The notes beneath the pieces are model-generated. The model saw nothing but the letters and a program-made list of their open reading frames with translations. It was not told where the DNA came from and made no database searches. From assembly GCA_023954795.1 (NCBI GenBank), contig JAGSHA010000003.1, positions 1 to 38,937 on the forward strand: a stretch of DNA of 38,937 nucleotides, in the 5' to 3' direction. The translations under genes and the position numbers were made by a program. Below are positions 1 through 9,669 of this stretch, piece after piece (position 1 is the stretch's first letter; each line of letters starts with the position of its first letter). This DNA comes from Oceanospirillaceae bacterium (GTDB taxonomy: Bacteria; Pseudomonadota; Gammaproteobacteria; Pseudomonadales; Balneatricaceae).

Positions 1-161
1 GAATCCACAATCCATTTCGGATCGGGGCTGGTATTACCGATATCGGTTTTTTGCTCAACGCGGGACTGAGCTAAACTTTCCCCGTAATCGTTGAAAATCA
101 GTGCCCGGCTCGCTTGCCCGCCCTGATCAAGAACCAGATAAAGCGTTTCAGACAATCGCAC
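1..161 (-). CDS. FGGY-family carbohydrate (glycerol-like) kinase, N-terminal part, truncated by window edge
   Basis: Reverse-strand open frame from GTG (161) or TTG (155) reads (V R)LSETLYLVLDQGGQASRALIFNDYGESLAQSRVEQKTDIGNTSPDPKWIVD; the DQG-x-SRALIF motif resembles the FGGY kinase phosphate-binding start. Not in the ORF track because it is truncated. Confidence 0.7.
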   Translation of the reverse strand, partial: MRLSETLYLVLDQGGQASRALIFNDYGESLAQSRVEQKTDIGNTSPDPKWIVD

Positions 162-340
162 CCCCTTAGGCTAAGCCCTGTACCTACAGCATAGTCCTGA
201 GTCAATTACTCAGCGAGCATTTCAGCTACAATGCACGCTGTCTGTGATCAGTTTGCAGTCGTGTCGTGTTATATATTGGACGTGAACGGGCGTTCGCTGG
301 GACGGCTAGAGTAGATATTTGGGTAGTTATGGAGGTAAGA

Positions 341-2482
341 ATGACCCGGCGCGAAACTGTCGTGCAATTGCTGGAGGGAGCCCGGCACAATAATCACCGC
401 CAGTTGCTGGTGGTGGCGGGTGATCGTGACTGGACGATCGCTCAGGCTGAACAGATTCAAAGCTGGTTGTGCACTGAACCGGACACGCACCTCTGGGTCT
501 CTCAGCAAGCACCTGCGGGTAGCACCGGCGTAGGTTCCCGCGATCTACACCGTTACCTCGGTCGTGAAACTGAGCTGCTGATTTTTGATGCCTGGGATGG
601 GTTTAACCCAAATGCCTTTGGTCAGATCAGTGGGACCTTGTGTGGGGGCGGCTTGCTGGTTCTATTATGTCCTGAACTCAACGACTGGCATGAATATGAA
701 GATCCAGAGCACAAAGCGCTGGTGGTGGAGCCTTATGGGGTCGAAGCGGTAGGGCGACGTTTTATTCGTCGACTGGTTTCGCTGATTCGTCAGGAAGATC
801 AATTGGCATTGCTGACGTCTGATGGTTTTCACACAGAATTTCATACTCGCTCGAAACCATCCTCTTCAGGCCATAACAATGTCCCTGCGCCTTATGCATC
901 TGCGGATCAGCAAAAGGCTGTCGATCTGATTACCAAGACGCTTTCCCGTGGTCGGCGTCCGGTAGTTATGACCGCTGATCGGGGTCGCGGGAAGTCCGCA
1001 GCATTGGGCATTACCGCCAGCCAATTGATGCGCAAGGGCGCCAGGCAGGTGTGGGTAACGGCACCCTCTCTGGAGAATGTCGCCGAGGTCTTTAGCCATG
1101 CAGCAGCGCAATTAACACCGGCTCAGGTTGAGAAAGGGCGTGTCACCTGCGGCTCTACAGTACTGCAATATATTGCTCCTGATGATGCCTGCCGTATCGA
1201 CGGGCATGGAGCCGTTTTGCTGGTGGATGAAGCCGCGGCGATCCCAGCTCCTGTGCTGACACGCTTATTGGAGCGTTTCCCTCGAATTGTATTCTCCACC
1301 ACGGTTCATGGTTATGAAGGGACAGGGCAGGGGTTTGCTGTTCGTTTCCGGCGAGAGCTGGACCGACGCACGCCCAACTGGAGAGCCATTGAGCTGGTAG
1401 AACCGATACGCTGGGCAGCGGGAGACCCTCTGGAAGCGTTCGTCTTTGATAGCTTGTTACTTAATGCTGAGGCGTTATCTGAAGATGAAGCCCAGCAATG
1501 TGATGGCGAAACATTGACCATAAGCTGTGTGGAGAGGGATCAGTTATTGGCCGATGATGTGTTGCTCAAACAGTTATTTGGTCTGTTGGTATTGGCTCAT
1601 TACCGTACTACCCCCGGCGACCTGCGTATTCTGCTCGACAGTCCGAACCTGACGGTTTGGGTCGCCCAGCAGAATAATCAGGTGGTAGGTGCTGCGCTGG
1701 TTGCGGAGGAGGGCCCAATTTCAGTGGCGCTGGCCCAGGCGCTTTGGGAAGGGACTCGCCGTCCAAAGGGGCATTTATTGCCGCAAACGGTGATTGGTCA
1801 GGAAGGTTATCTGGAAGCTGCGCCGTTACGTTGTGGCCGTATTATGCGTATTGCGGTGCATCCGATGTTGCAACGGCAGGGTGTTGCACGTCAGATGTTG
1901 CGTGAGATTGCAGAATTCGGGATGCAACATCAATGGGACTATCTGGGTTCCAGCTTTGGTGCGACCGAAGAGCTGTTGCTGTTCTGGCAAAGTAATGGTT
2001 TTGGCGCGATTCGTCTGGGTGAAAACCGCGATGCGGTGAGCGGTACACATGCGGCCCTGGTATGTCGTCCGTTGTCTGACCCCGGCCGTTTAATGTACAA
2101 CCATTTGCGTGAACGCTTCACCCAGCAGTTACCCTTGCTGTTGGGTTATAACTTACGCGACCTTGAGGTCGAGGTTTTGCCGATGCTGCTGCAAGGAATG
2201 CGCTTTGATACGGACCTTAGTCGACACGATCTTCGTGACCTGGAGGCGTTTGTTCAGCACAACCGCAGTTATGAAAGCTGCATTGCGCCGATTCGCAAGT
2301 TGGTGATTCGTGCGTTGAAAAATCGTTCAGTCTGGCACGCGTTGACACCGGACGAGCTATCCTTATTGGTATCTAAAGCACTACAGCAACGCAGTTGGGA
2401 AGAAATTAATGCGGAATCTGGCCGGAAAACACTGATGCGACGCATGCGTGCGCTGATAGGTGAGTGTCTCAGATTATCCTGA
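341..2482 (+). CDS. tmcA: tRNA(Met) cytidine acetyltransferase TmcA
   Basis: Walker A-like TADRGRGKSAALG, VDEAAAIP helicase motif, GNAT motif IAVHPMLQRQGVARQML. Start placed at ATG 341 behind a GGAGG at 331-335; the track's GTG at 266 is an upstream extension. Confidence 0.93.
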   Translation: MTRRETVVQLLEGARHNNHRQLLVVAGDRDWTIAQAEQIQSWLCTEPDTHLWVSQQAPAGSTGVGSRDLHRYLGRETELLIFDAWDGFNPNAFGQISGTLCGGGLLVLLCPELNDWHEYEDPEHKALVVEPYGVEAVGRRFIRRLVSLIRQEDQLALLTSDGFHTEFHTRSKPSSSGHNNVPAPYASADQQKAVDLITKTLSRGRRPVVMTADRGRGKSAALGITASQLMRKGARQVWVTAPSLENVAEVFSHAAAQLTPAQVEKGRVTCGSTVLQYIAPDDACRIDGHGAVLLVDEAAAIPAPVLTRLLERFPRIVFSTTVHGYEGTGQGFAVRFRRELDRRTPNWRAIELVEPIRWAAGDPLEAFVFDSLLLNAEALSEDEAQQCDGETLTISCVERDQLLADDVLLKQLFGLLVLAHYRTTPGDLRILLDSPNLTVWVAQQNNQVVGAALVAEEGPISVALAQALWEGTRRPKGHLLPQTVIGQEGYLEAAPLRCGRIMRIAVHPMLQRQGVARQMLREIAEFGMQHQWDYLGSSFGATEELLLFWQSNGFGAIRLGENRDAVSGTHAALVCRPLSDPGRLMYNHLRERFTQQLPLLLGYNLRDLEVEVLPMLLQGMRFDTDLSRHDLRDLEAFVQHNRSYESCIAPIRKLVIRALKNRSVWHALTPDELSLLVSKALQQRSWEEINAESGRKTLMRRMRALIGECLRLS

Positions 2483-2649
2483 TTAGCCTAACGGGTGGCG
2501 AGAATGTATCTAGCGATGATCGCCGCCCGACCGCCTGTTTCTCTCACGGAGCGTTTTCATAACGCCCTGTTCGGCTCTGTTGTTGTCCTGAAAACTGACC
2601 TCGGTATTTATACATGTGTGATATGTCATTCAATGTTTTTGTGAGCGTC

Positions 2650-2676
2650 TTTGATACCTGATTGACAGGTATCAAA
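2650..2676. promoter_or_regulatory. Perfect 11-bp inverted repeat upstream of the hemerythrin gene (candidate operator)
   Basis: TTTGATACCTG-attga-CAGGTATCAAA; no T tract on either side. Confidence 0.5.
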
Positions 2677-2738
2677 AACATAAAGCGATGCCGGGATATA
2701 TAGTTAGTCAAATGCACACAATTACTGGAGGCTTCGTT

Positions 2739-3287
2739 ATGACCATCCTGAATGAGTTGCACCAGGATCATATCAATCTCAACAAGATGCTGGCGATCTT
2801 GCGCCTCAAAGTTGAAAAACTACGGGCGGGAAATCATCCAAACTTCAGCCTGATGGCCGACGTGATCGATTACATCTCAAATTACGCTGACGCGTATCAT
2901 CATCCTCGTGAAGACAGTTTGTACCACCATTTTCATGGACGTAGTTCTGAACTGGATGCATTGCTTAAAAACTGCGAACAAGCTCACCAGAGTATGCGCG
3001 AGACCTGTGTGGAGCTGTCAGAAACCATCGATGGCATTTTGCACGATGCGGTTATTCCGATGGATGAGTTTACCGATAAGCTGGAAGCTTTCCTCGATGA
3101 GCAGGCAGAGCATTTGAATCTTGAAGAGGGCTCTTTGTTTCCGATGATACAGGGTATTGCGACGGATCAGGATTGGGCGCAGCTTATTACTGAATTACCT
3201 AAGTCCGACGATCCTTTATTTGGTGAAAAACAAGCGGTCGAATATAGCGAACTGTATAAAGAGCTGCTGGTGGATATGAACGAATAG
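2739..3287 (+). CDS. Hemerythrin-domain protein
   Basis: MTILNELHQDHINLNKML...YHHPREDSLYHHF...EQAEHLNLEEGSLFPMI matches the histidine/carboxylate ligand pattern of hemerythrin-like proteins. Start ATG 2739 has GGAG just upstream. Confidence 0.9.
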   Translation: MTILNELHQDHINLNKMLAILRLKVEKLRAGNHPNFSLMADVIDYISNYADAYHHPREDSLYHHFHGRSSELDALLKNCEQAHQSMRETCVELSETIDGILHDAVIPMDEFTDKLEAFLDEQAEHLNLEEGSLFPMIQGIATDQDWAQLITELPKSDDPLFGEKQAVEYSELYKELLVDMNE

Positions 3288-3318
3288 ACAGGCGCGAAAG
3301 AATACGTCTGTTTGCATG

Positions 3319-3372
3319 ATCCAGTCAGCTGGATATCCCATACCCAGGAAACTGCTTGTCGGTGTCCTGGGT
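3319..3372. terminator. Two hairpins in the convergent intergenic region (possible terminators)
   Basis: ATCCAG-tcag-CTGGAT (3319-3334) and ACCCAGGA...TCCTGGGT (3342-3372) between two convergent genes; no strong U tract. Confidence 0.4.
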
Positions 3373-3385
3373 CTTCAAATGTGTG

Positions 3386-4522
3386 TTATACCACTTCCAG
3401 CTTAGGCTTTGCGGGGGGCTCTGATCCCGACGTTGCGACAAACTGGACCTGATCACGACCCGCTGCTTTTGAGTGGTAAACCGCCTTATCCGCGGCGGAA
3501 ATCAGATTATAGGCAAGCCTTTCGAACGTATCTCGCTTATAACTTGCCGGGTAGCACGTAGAAACGCCTATCGATGTCGTCATTCGGAAGGGTTCGCCCT
3601 TATCGCTGCGGAAAATCAGGGCATTAAACTTTTCACGCAGGTTGTCTGCCAGCTGAACGGACTGAAGTTCATCACAGTTCGGTAGCAGAATGGAAAACTC
3701 TTCACCGCCATAGCGAGCGACGACATCCGATTTTCGCTGCTGCTGTTTTAAAAAGCCGCCTACCGTTCGTAGCACCCGATCACCGGATAAGTGACCGTAC
3801 TTGTCGTTGACGAGTTTAAAGTAGTCCAGATCCAGAAACAGACAACTCAGCGGGTATTCGCTGCGGCTGGCGCGGGATATCTCGCGCTGAATTTCAATCT
3901 CGAACGAACGCCGATTGTTCACACGGGTGAGCACATCAATGATGCTCATCCGCTTCATATTTTCATAGTTGATGCAATTTTCGATACAGATCGATATGAC
4001 TGATGCCAGATGTTTGATGTAGTCGTACATCATTGCATTGGAGTATCGGGTTGGATCTCCACTGCCCAGGTGAAGGCTGCCGATGATGCAGTTATGACGC
4101 TCAAGTGGCAGTAGAGCGCAGGACAGGATGTAATGGGAGCCCGGAAAAGCGGTCTCTCTGATCGTATCATCCGGTTCCCCTACGACCAGCTTCTTATCGG
4201 TGTATAGGGTCTTTAACAGACGCTGATTCTCAACAAAACGCAGAGTATTCGCAGGTGGAGGGGGAACATAATCTTCGAGCAGCGTGCGTGCGGCTTGCTG
4301 GGGATCGAACAGTACAAGATTTACCGCATCAAGGCGGAAGTATTCGCGAAACTCGATCAGGATCAGGTCCAGCAGTTCTGACAAGCTGGTACAGGAGAGA
4401 AGACGTATCTCCATCTCAAAAAAACTCTTTACGATAGCTTCGTTGCGTTCGACCTTGGAGGCCAGCAAACGTAGCGATCGTTTGAGTTCTCTGTTTTCCC
4501 GTTCCAACGAATGTTTACTCAT
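3386..4522 (-). CDS. Diguanylate cyclase with N-terminal DUF484/GAF-like sensor region
   Basis: ARYGGEEFSILLP GGDEF active site with RKSD I-site five residues upstream; N-terminus RENRELKRSLRLLASKVERNEAI resembles DUF484. Confidence 0.9.
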   Translation of the reverse strand: MSKHSLERENRELKRSLRLLASKVERNEAIVKSFFEMEIRLLSCTSLSELLDLILIEFREYFRLDAVNLVLFDPQQAARTLLEDYVPPPPANTLRFVENQRLLKTLYTDKKLVVGEPDDTIRETAFPGSHYILSCALLPLERHNCIIGSLHLGSGDPTRYSNAMMYDYIKHLASVISICIENCINYENMKRMSIIDVLTRVNNRRSFEIEIQREISRASRSEYPLSCLFLDLDYFKLVNDKYGHLSGDRVLRTVGGFLKQQQRKSDVVARYGGEEFSILLPNCDELQSVQLADNLREKFNALIFRSDKGEPFRMTTSIGVSTCYPASYKRDTFERLAYNLISAADKAVYHSKAAGRDQVQFVATSGSEPPAKPKLEVV

Positions 4523-4702
4523 CCTGTCCCCGGTTTTGTCCCCGTACTAAAGGTTATCGGCGAACTGTGACAAATATAAAACGAATTTTTTGAGGAAGGA
4601 ACTGCAAAAAACGGGTAATGGGATGAAGTCTGTCTCAAGCAGCTCTTGCAGAGATGTGCTGCGCTGACCTTATTCATAGACCAGCGCATGCCTGGGAGCG
4701 TG

Positions 4703-5296
4703 TCAGGAGAAGGCTTTGCGCCCTAGCTCAAAGGCTTGGTGGTTCAGAGCAAGCAAAGCTTCCCCTTTGTTTTTAAAGCGGGCTGTCAGGCTGTTTTCGA
4801 TCGTACCGGCAGGAAAGGGTAAGCGATCAGAAATTGCACCCAGCATAATACTATTAACTAAACGCCGATCACCCAGATCAATTGCAGATTGTCCGGCATT
4901 GTAATCATGGGTTTCGACACCCATTTTCCTCATCTTTTCGATCGGTTCATCCGGATAATCAAATAAACCAATTGAAACAACAGGGGGTTCCTGTGCAAAG
5001 GTATTGACCATTGCCAGGCCATCACCTTTCAGGTGAGATGACCAGCGCAGTGCTTCTGCAGGTTCAAACGCCAGCATCAGATCTGCATCACCGGCTTGGA
5101 TTGCAGGCGAGTAGACCTTGGGGCCAAAGCGGACGTGGGAGGTCACGACACCGCCGCGCTGTGCCATCCCGGCCACTTCCGTTTTCTTGACGTCATAGCC
5201 CAGAGAAAGCGCGCTGGTGGCGAGAATATCGGCGGCAGTCATAACGCCCTGACCACCGATGCCGACAACGAGAATATTTGTTACTTCGTTATTCAC
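4703..5296 (-). CDS. iorB: Indolepyruvate ferredoxin oxidoreductase, beta subunit
   Basis: NILVVGIGGQGVMTAADILATSALSLGYDVKKTEVAGMAQRGGVVTSHVRFG is typical of the gamma/beta domain of 2-oxoacid oxidoreductases; overlaps iorA by 4 bp. Confidence 0.92.
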   Translation of the reverse strand: MNNEVTNILVVGIGGQGVMTAADILATSALSLGYDVKKTEVAGMAQRGGVVTSHVRFGPKVYSPAIQAGDADLMLAFEPAEALRWSSHLKGDGLAMVNTFAQEPPVVSIGLFDYPDEPIEKMRKMGVETHDYNAGQSAIDLGDRRLVNSIMLGAISDRLPFPAGTIENSLTARFKNKGEALLALNHQAFELGRKAFS

Positions 5297-7158
5297 TTGA
5301 TTTCCACCGCATCTATTTTAGTGACGTTGTAAGCCGGAATAATGGCATCCGGGGCACAAGGTTTAGTGCACAGATTACAGCCCGTGCAGGCAGCTGTATC
5401 GATGCTGACAAAGGCGAGTTCTTTCTCTTTACCATTCGGTTTTACAACGGTTTCCCGGCGATCAACCAGAATAGCCGGACAGCCGATATCCAGACAGTTG
5501 CTACAACCGGTGCATTTGTCTGCGTCGACTTTCAGCGGTGGCAGCTTGCTGTAGCGTTCGGTGAGAACACAAGGTTGGTTGGTGATGATGACTGACGGTT
5601 CAGGAACTTTGACCTCCTGTCGCAGTGCTTTAAACAGAATCGGCATCTCGTATGGATTTACTTCGTGGATACGTTCCGGTTTTACCCCCAGTGCTTCACA
5701 CAGCTTGCGGAAGTCCACTTGCATGGTTTGTTCTCCATGCAAGTTAAGGCCAGATGACGGTGCGTCCTGTCCACCCGTCATACCCACCGCACGGTTATCC
5801 AGCAGCAGAATGGTGACGTTGCCCTTGTTGTAGGTGATATCCAGCAGACCCTGCATACCCATGTGCAGGAAGGTAGAGTCACCGATGACTGCAAGCACGT
5901 TCTTGTTCTCATCGCACTCTGCGCGGCCTTTATCCAAGCCTTGGGCAACACTCAGTGAGGCACCCATGCTGATGGTGGTATCCAGTGCATTCCAAGGGTG
6001 CCCTGCGCCGAGTGTATAGCAACCAATATCGCCTGAGATGATGGTGTTCTTCACATGGGACAGGCAGTAATAGATCCCCAGATGTGGACACGCAACACAC
6101 ATGGTTGGTGGGCGAGGGAATACCTGAGCGGTCGGAATCAGCTCGCTTTCCGCAATGGCTTCCCCAATCAGTTTACTGACCGGTGGTGTAATGACTGCCG
6201 GTGACAATTCGCCAATCTTCGGCAGCAGATCCTTGCCGTAAACGTCTACACCGGCTGCACGCAGTTCGGTTTCCAGAAGCGGTTCGACTTCCTCGACCAC
6301 AACCAGCTTTTCCACATCTCCCGCGAAGGTGCGAATGCTCTCAATGGGAGCCGGGTGACTGAAACCCAGTTTAAATACCGGTGCATCAGGAAAGGATTCT
6401 TTCACGTGATAGTAAGCCGCGCCAGACGTGACAAAACCAACCCGCGTATCAGAACCTGAGTCGATACGGTTGAGTTCGGTATCGGCAGCGAAACTTTTTA
6501 ATGTTTCGTCACGTGCCATCATCATTGGAATTCGATTCTTGGCATTACCGGGAACCATGACAAAGCGCGCAGGATCTTTCTTAAATCCAGTGCCTGTATG
6601 GCTTTCAGGCTCGCTGTTAATGACGACGCCTTTAACGTGGCAGATACGCGTGGTCAGGCGAACGATGACCGGCACCTCAAACTGTTCGGAGATACCGTAG
6701 GCCGCTCGAGTCATCTCATAGGCTTCTTGCGCGTCACTGGGCTCGAGTATCGGCAGGTGAGCAAAGCGGCCCCAATAACGGGAATCTTGTTCATTCTGCG
6801 ATGATGACAAACCCACATCATCCGCGACGACGATAACCAGGCCGCCGACAGCCCCGACCAGTGTCTGAGTCATAAAAGCATCAGAGGCAACATTCATTCC
6901 TACATGCTTCATTGCACACAGAGCACGACTGCCCGCCATTGACGCACCAATTGCCACTTCCAGAGAGACTTTCTCGTTGATCGACCATTCTGAATAGATG
7001 TCGGGATACTGAGAAACATACTCAAGGATTTCAGTGGAAGGTGTGCCTGGATAAGCTGCAGCAACCTTCACACCCGCGTCGCGGGCTGCTTGGGCTATAG
7101 CTTCGTTACCAGAGATAAACTGGCGCAGATCTGCGGATCTGGGTTCGGCGGCGTTCAA
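5293..7158 (-). CDS. iorA: Indolepyruvate ferredoxin oxidoreductase, alpha subunit
   Basis: AAYPGTPSTEI, GDIGCYTLG, TPP-binding GDSTF, and C-terminal CxxC 4Fe-4S motifs (CTGCSNCLDIGCP, CTGCNLCTKPC). Start preferred at TTG 7158 because AAGGAG lies 6 nt upstream; the track extends to GTG 7200. Confidence 0.92.
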   Translation of the reverse strand: MNAAEPRSADLRQFISGNEAIAQAARDAGVKVAAAYPGTPSTEILEYVSQYPDIYSEWSINEKVSLEVAIGASMAGSRALCAMKHVGMNVASDAFMTQTLVGAVGGLVIVVADDVGLSSSQNEQDSRYWGRFAHLPILEPSDAQEAYEMTRAAYGISEQFEVPVIVRLTTRICHVKGVVINSEPESHTGTGFKKDPARFVMVPGNAKNRIPMMMARDETLKSFAADTELNRIDSGSDTRVGFVTSGAAYYHVKESFPDAPVFKLGFSHPAPIESIRTFAGDVEKLVVVEEVEPLLETELRAAGVDVYGKDLLPKIGELSPAVITPPVSKLIGEAIAESELIPTAQVFPRPPTMCVACPHLGIYYCLSHVKNTIISGDIGCYTLGAGHPWNALDTTISMGASLSVAQGLDKGRAECDENKNVLAVIGDSTFLHMGMQGLLDITYNKGNVTILLLDNRAVGMTGGQDAPSSGLNLHGEQTMQVDFRKLCEALGVKPERIHEVNPYEMPILFKALRQEVKVPEPSVIITNQPCVLTERYSKLPPLKVDADKCTGCSNCLDIGCPAILVDRRETVVKPNGKEKELAFVSIDTAACTGCNLCTKPCAPDAIIPAYNVTKIDAVEIK

Positions 7159-7431
7159 TATCGGCTCCTTGGGTGTGCTTATGATAGTTTTTTGGTGCAC
7201 ACCTATGTGAAAAATGAATCATTTCGAGCCATGTTACGCAGTTACCCATATGGGGCTTTAGATCCAGATCAAATTTTGGACAAAAGATGCATGAATTATT
7301 CTATGGTTGGAATCAGGTTTCGTATTTTTAAATATTTTGGAATTATTGTTCTTTGCTTTGTTCGTGCAAAGTAATCCCTGCCTTTGATCGTGAAAGCAAT
7401 CAGACGTTGAGATCAGAGTGTATAGAGGGGC

Positions 7432-7890
7432 TTAGAGTGGAAGTGCAGTGGTGGATTTTTTCTGGTTTAAGACAAAGCTGGTGTTCATCGAGCGGATATC
7501 GGTCTGACGCAAAAGCTCGCGACTGATATAGGTTTCGTAGGCTTCCATGCTGCCGCAAGCAATTTTCAGAAGATAGTCGTATTCACCACTGACCGAACAA
7601 CATTCTAGGATTTGGGCGCTGGAGCGGACAAATTCGTCAAAACGTTCCGAAGATTCCGGACGGTGATCGTTCAGAGATACTTGAGCATAAGCCAGAACTG
7701 GCACGCCAATCTCTTTGGGTGCCAGCAGCGCGACATACTCTTTAATAACGCCGATCTCTTCAAGACGTTTTACCCGGCGCCAGCAGGGAGAGGGGGAAAG
7801 GCCCACTTTTTCGGCAAGCTCTTGATTCGATAAGCGAGCATCTTTCTGTAATTGATCAAGAATAGCCAGGTCGAGTGAGTCGAGTTTCAT
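7432..7890 (-). CDS. Lrp/AsnC-family transcriptional regulator
   Basis: MKLDSLDLAILDQLQKDARLSNQELAEKVGLSPSPCWRRVKRLEEIGVIKEYVALL is a canonical AsnC HTH. Start taken at ATG 7890. Confidence 0.93.
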   Translation of the reverse strand: MKLDSLDLAILDQLQKDARLSNQELAEKVGLSPSPCWRRVKRLEEIGVIKEYVALLAPKEIGVPVLAYAQVSLNDHRPESSERFDEFVRSSAQILECCSVSGEYDYLLKIACGSMEAYETYISRELLRQTDIRSMNTSFVLNQKKSTTALPL

Positions 7891-8010
7891 GGGTAATTTA
7901 TTTCTCTGAATATCTAAATGGAGCAACAATCTTCTGTTGTAGTTGGATTGTAATGCTTTTTTCAAAGCAGGTCTGTGCCAAAAGTGCGTTTAGGATCAAA
8001 GGATGAGGAT

Positions 8011-8493
8011 CTATTTCAGCGTTTTGCTGGCAATGACTTCGTACGCCGTAAACTGTTCTCGTTGCCAGAACGCCTCCGCTGCGGGGTTATCGCTGTCCCA
8101 GGCGACTTGAAGGCATTGGGTTCCCATTGTCTTCAACTGGGTTTCTGCTGCCTTTAAAAGTGCTGATGCTATACCGTGGCGACGGCAGTCCGGTTCAACC
8201 CAAAGGGAATACAGAACGGCTATCTTGGGCAATGCGACCGCTGGCTTTTCATAAACATACGCTGACAGGGTCCCCACCAATCCGGTTTCCGTTACGGCGA
8301 CCAGAGAGATAGCGGTCTCTGACGTAATACTATGAGTGACCAAGTTTTCAGTACGTTGCTTAACTTCATCCTGCAGATCGCCGCCGAAAGGTTGCTGCTT
8401 TTTGCTGGCGTCCAATTTTAGCCAAAGCTGACAGATTGACTCTATTTCACTTTCAAGAGCAGGTCGGATGGAAAACGTTTGGGAGGTAAGCAT
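8011..8493 (-). CDS. GNAT-family N-acetyltransferase
   Basis: LYSLWVEPDCRRHGIASALLKAAETQLKTMG (motif A) and AEAFWQREQFTAYE. Confidence 0.88.
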   Translation of the reverse strand: MLTSQTFSIRPALESEIESICQLWLKLDASKKQQPFGGDLQDEVKQRTENLVTHSITSETAISLVAVTETGLVGTLSAYVYEKPAVALPKIAVLYSLWVEPDCRRHGIASALLKAAETQLKTMGTQCLQVAWDSDNPAAEAFWQREQFTAYEVIASKTLK

Positions 8494-8590
8494 CTTTCAG
8501 GGACACCTTATCAACGGAAGATGCGTTTTATTGTATCTGAAGTGCTGCTGTATGGGCGGTCTAACGTTGAACTCTGGCATAATAGCGCGC

Positions 8591-9286
8591 ATGAGACTGG
8601 ACAGATTTCTTACTCAACAAACCCGAGAGAGCGGCAAAACGGTGCGCCAATGGCTGCTGGCCGGGCGTGTACAGGTCAATGAACAGGTATGCCGAGACGG
8701 TTCGATGCAGGTGGAACCGATGCAGAAGATCAGTCTGGATGAGCGAATATTGCAGGATCAGACGGCACGCTATTACATGTTGCATAAACCTCAAGGGGTG
8801 GTGAGTGCAACGATCGATGATAAACACCAGACGGTGTTGGACCTTATGCCGCCAACGCTGCGTGCCGATCTTCATATAGCAGGGCGGTTAGATCTGAACA
8901 CCACGGGCTTGATGCTCATTACCAATGACGGGCGCTGGTCTCGTAAAGTGACACAACCTGAAACGCGTATTCCTAAGGTTTATCTGGTTGAAACGGAAGA
9001 TAAGATCGAGGCGGAATACGTCGATGTGTTTCGTCGTGGTATCTATTTCGCGTATGAAGATCTAACCACGCTACCTGCTCAACTTGAGATCCTTTCGGAC
9101 CACCGGGCCAAACTCACGTTGTATGAAGGGCGTTATCATCAGGTGAAGCGAATGTTTGGATTCTTTGACAATAAAGTGGTTGGTTTACATCGGGAACAGA
9201 TCGGCGCCCTAGAAATGGATGCTCAATTAAACGCGGGTGATTATCGGTTGCTGACAAACGACGAAGTGAAGCTTTTTTGTGAGTGA
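8591..9286 (+). CDS. rsuA: RsuA-family rRNA small-subunit pseudouridine synthase
   Basis: S4-like N-terminus MRLDRFLTQQTRESGKTVRQWLLAGRVQVN; catalytic HIAGRLDLNTTGLMLITNDG; EGRYHQVKRMFGF. ATG 8591 preferred over the longer track ORF. Confidence 0.88.
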   Translation: MRLDRFLTQQTRESGKTVRQWLLAGRVQVNEQVCRDGSMQVEPMQKISLDERILQDQTARYYMLHKPQGVVSATIDDKHQTVLDLMPPTLRADLHIAGRLDLNTTGLMLITNDGRWSRKVTQPETRIPKVYLVETEDKIEAEYVDVFRRGIYFAYEDLTTLPAQLEILSDHRAKLTLYEGRYHQVKRMFGFFDNKVVGLHREQIGALEMDAQLNAGDYRLLTNDEVKLFCE

Positions 9287-9419
9287 ATAAGCGTCGATAG
9301 TTTACGCAACGTATGAATATACGTAACAACACATTTGATGTTTAGAGGGTTCGGAAACGATACGAAGCGGAAGAACTTGAAGGATCTTTCTTTATGAAGA
9401 GGTCGTGCGGGAAATACAG

Positions 9420-9448
9420 ATCAGGACGACCAGGCAAGTCGCCCTGAT
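9420..9448 (-). terminator. Hairpin downstream of the cold-shock gene
   Basis: ATCAGG-a-CGAC-caggcaa-GTCG-c-CCTGAT; weak U-rich tail on the minus strand. Confidence 0.5.
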
Positions 9449-9468
9449 AATATACTACAGTATAAAAA

Positions 9469-9669
9469 TTATGCTGCAGTTACGTTCTCAGCCTGTGGAC
9501 CTTTAGGACCCTGAGCAACGGTGAATTCTACTTTCTGGCCTTCCTGCAGAGAGCGGAAACCTTCAGACTGGATAGCAGTGTGGTGAACAAATACGTCTGG
9601 ACCCTGCTCCTGCTGAATGAAACCGAAACCTTTCTCGTCGTTAAACCATTTTACGATGCCAGTAGCCAT
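9469..9669 (-). CDS. Cold-shock protein, CspA family
   Basis: [66 protein letters not shown]1 and RNP2 motifs. Confidence 0.97.
   Translation of the reverse strand: MATGIVKWFNDEKGFGFIQQEQGPDVFVHHTAIQSEGFRSLQEGQKVEFTVAQGPKGPQAENVTAA

Noticed and set aside
197-213. CTGAGT-caatt-ACTCAG dyad between the kinase and tmcA
   Set aside because: Only 6-bp arms; too short to claim regulation without comparative data.
7090-7374. 94-aa plus-strand ORF over the iorA promoter region
   Set aside because: Overlaps the iorA 5' end antisense, no RBS or homology signal; probably spurious.
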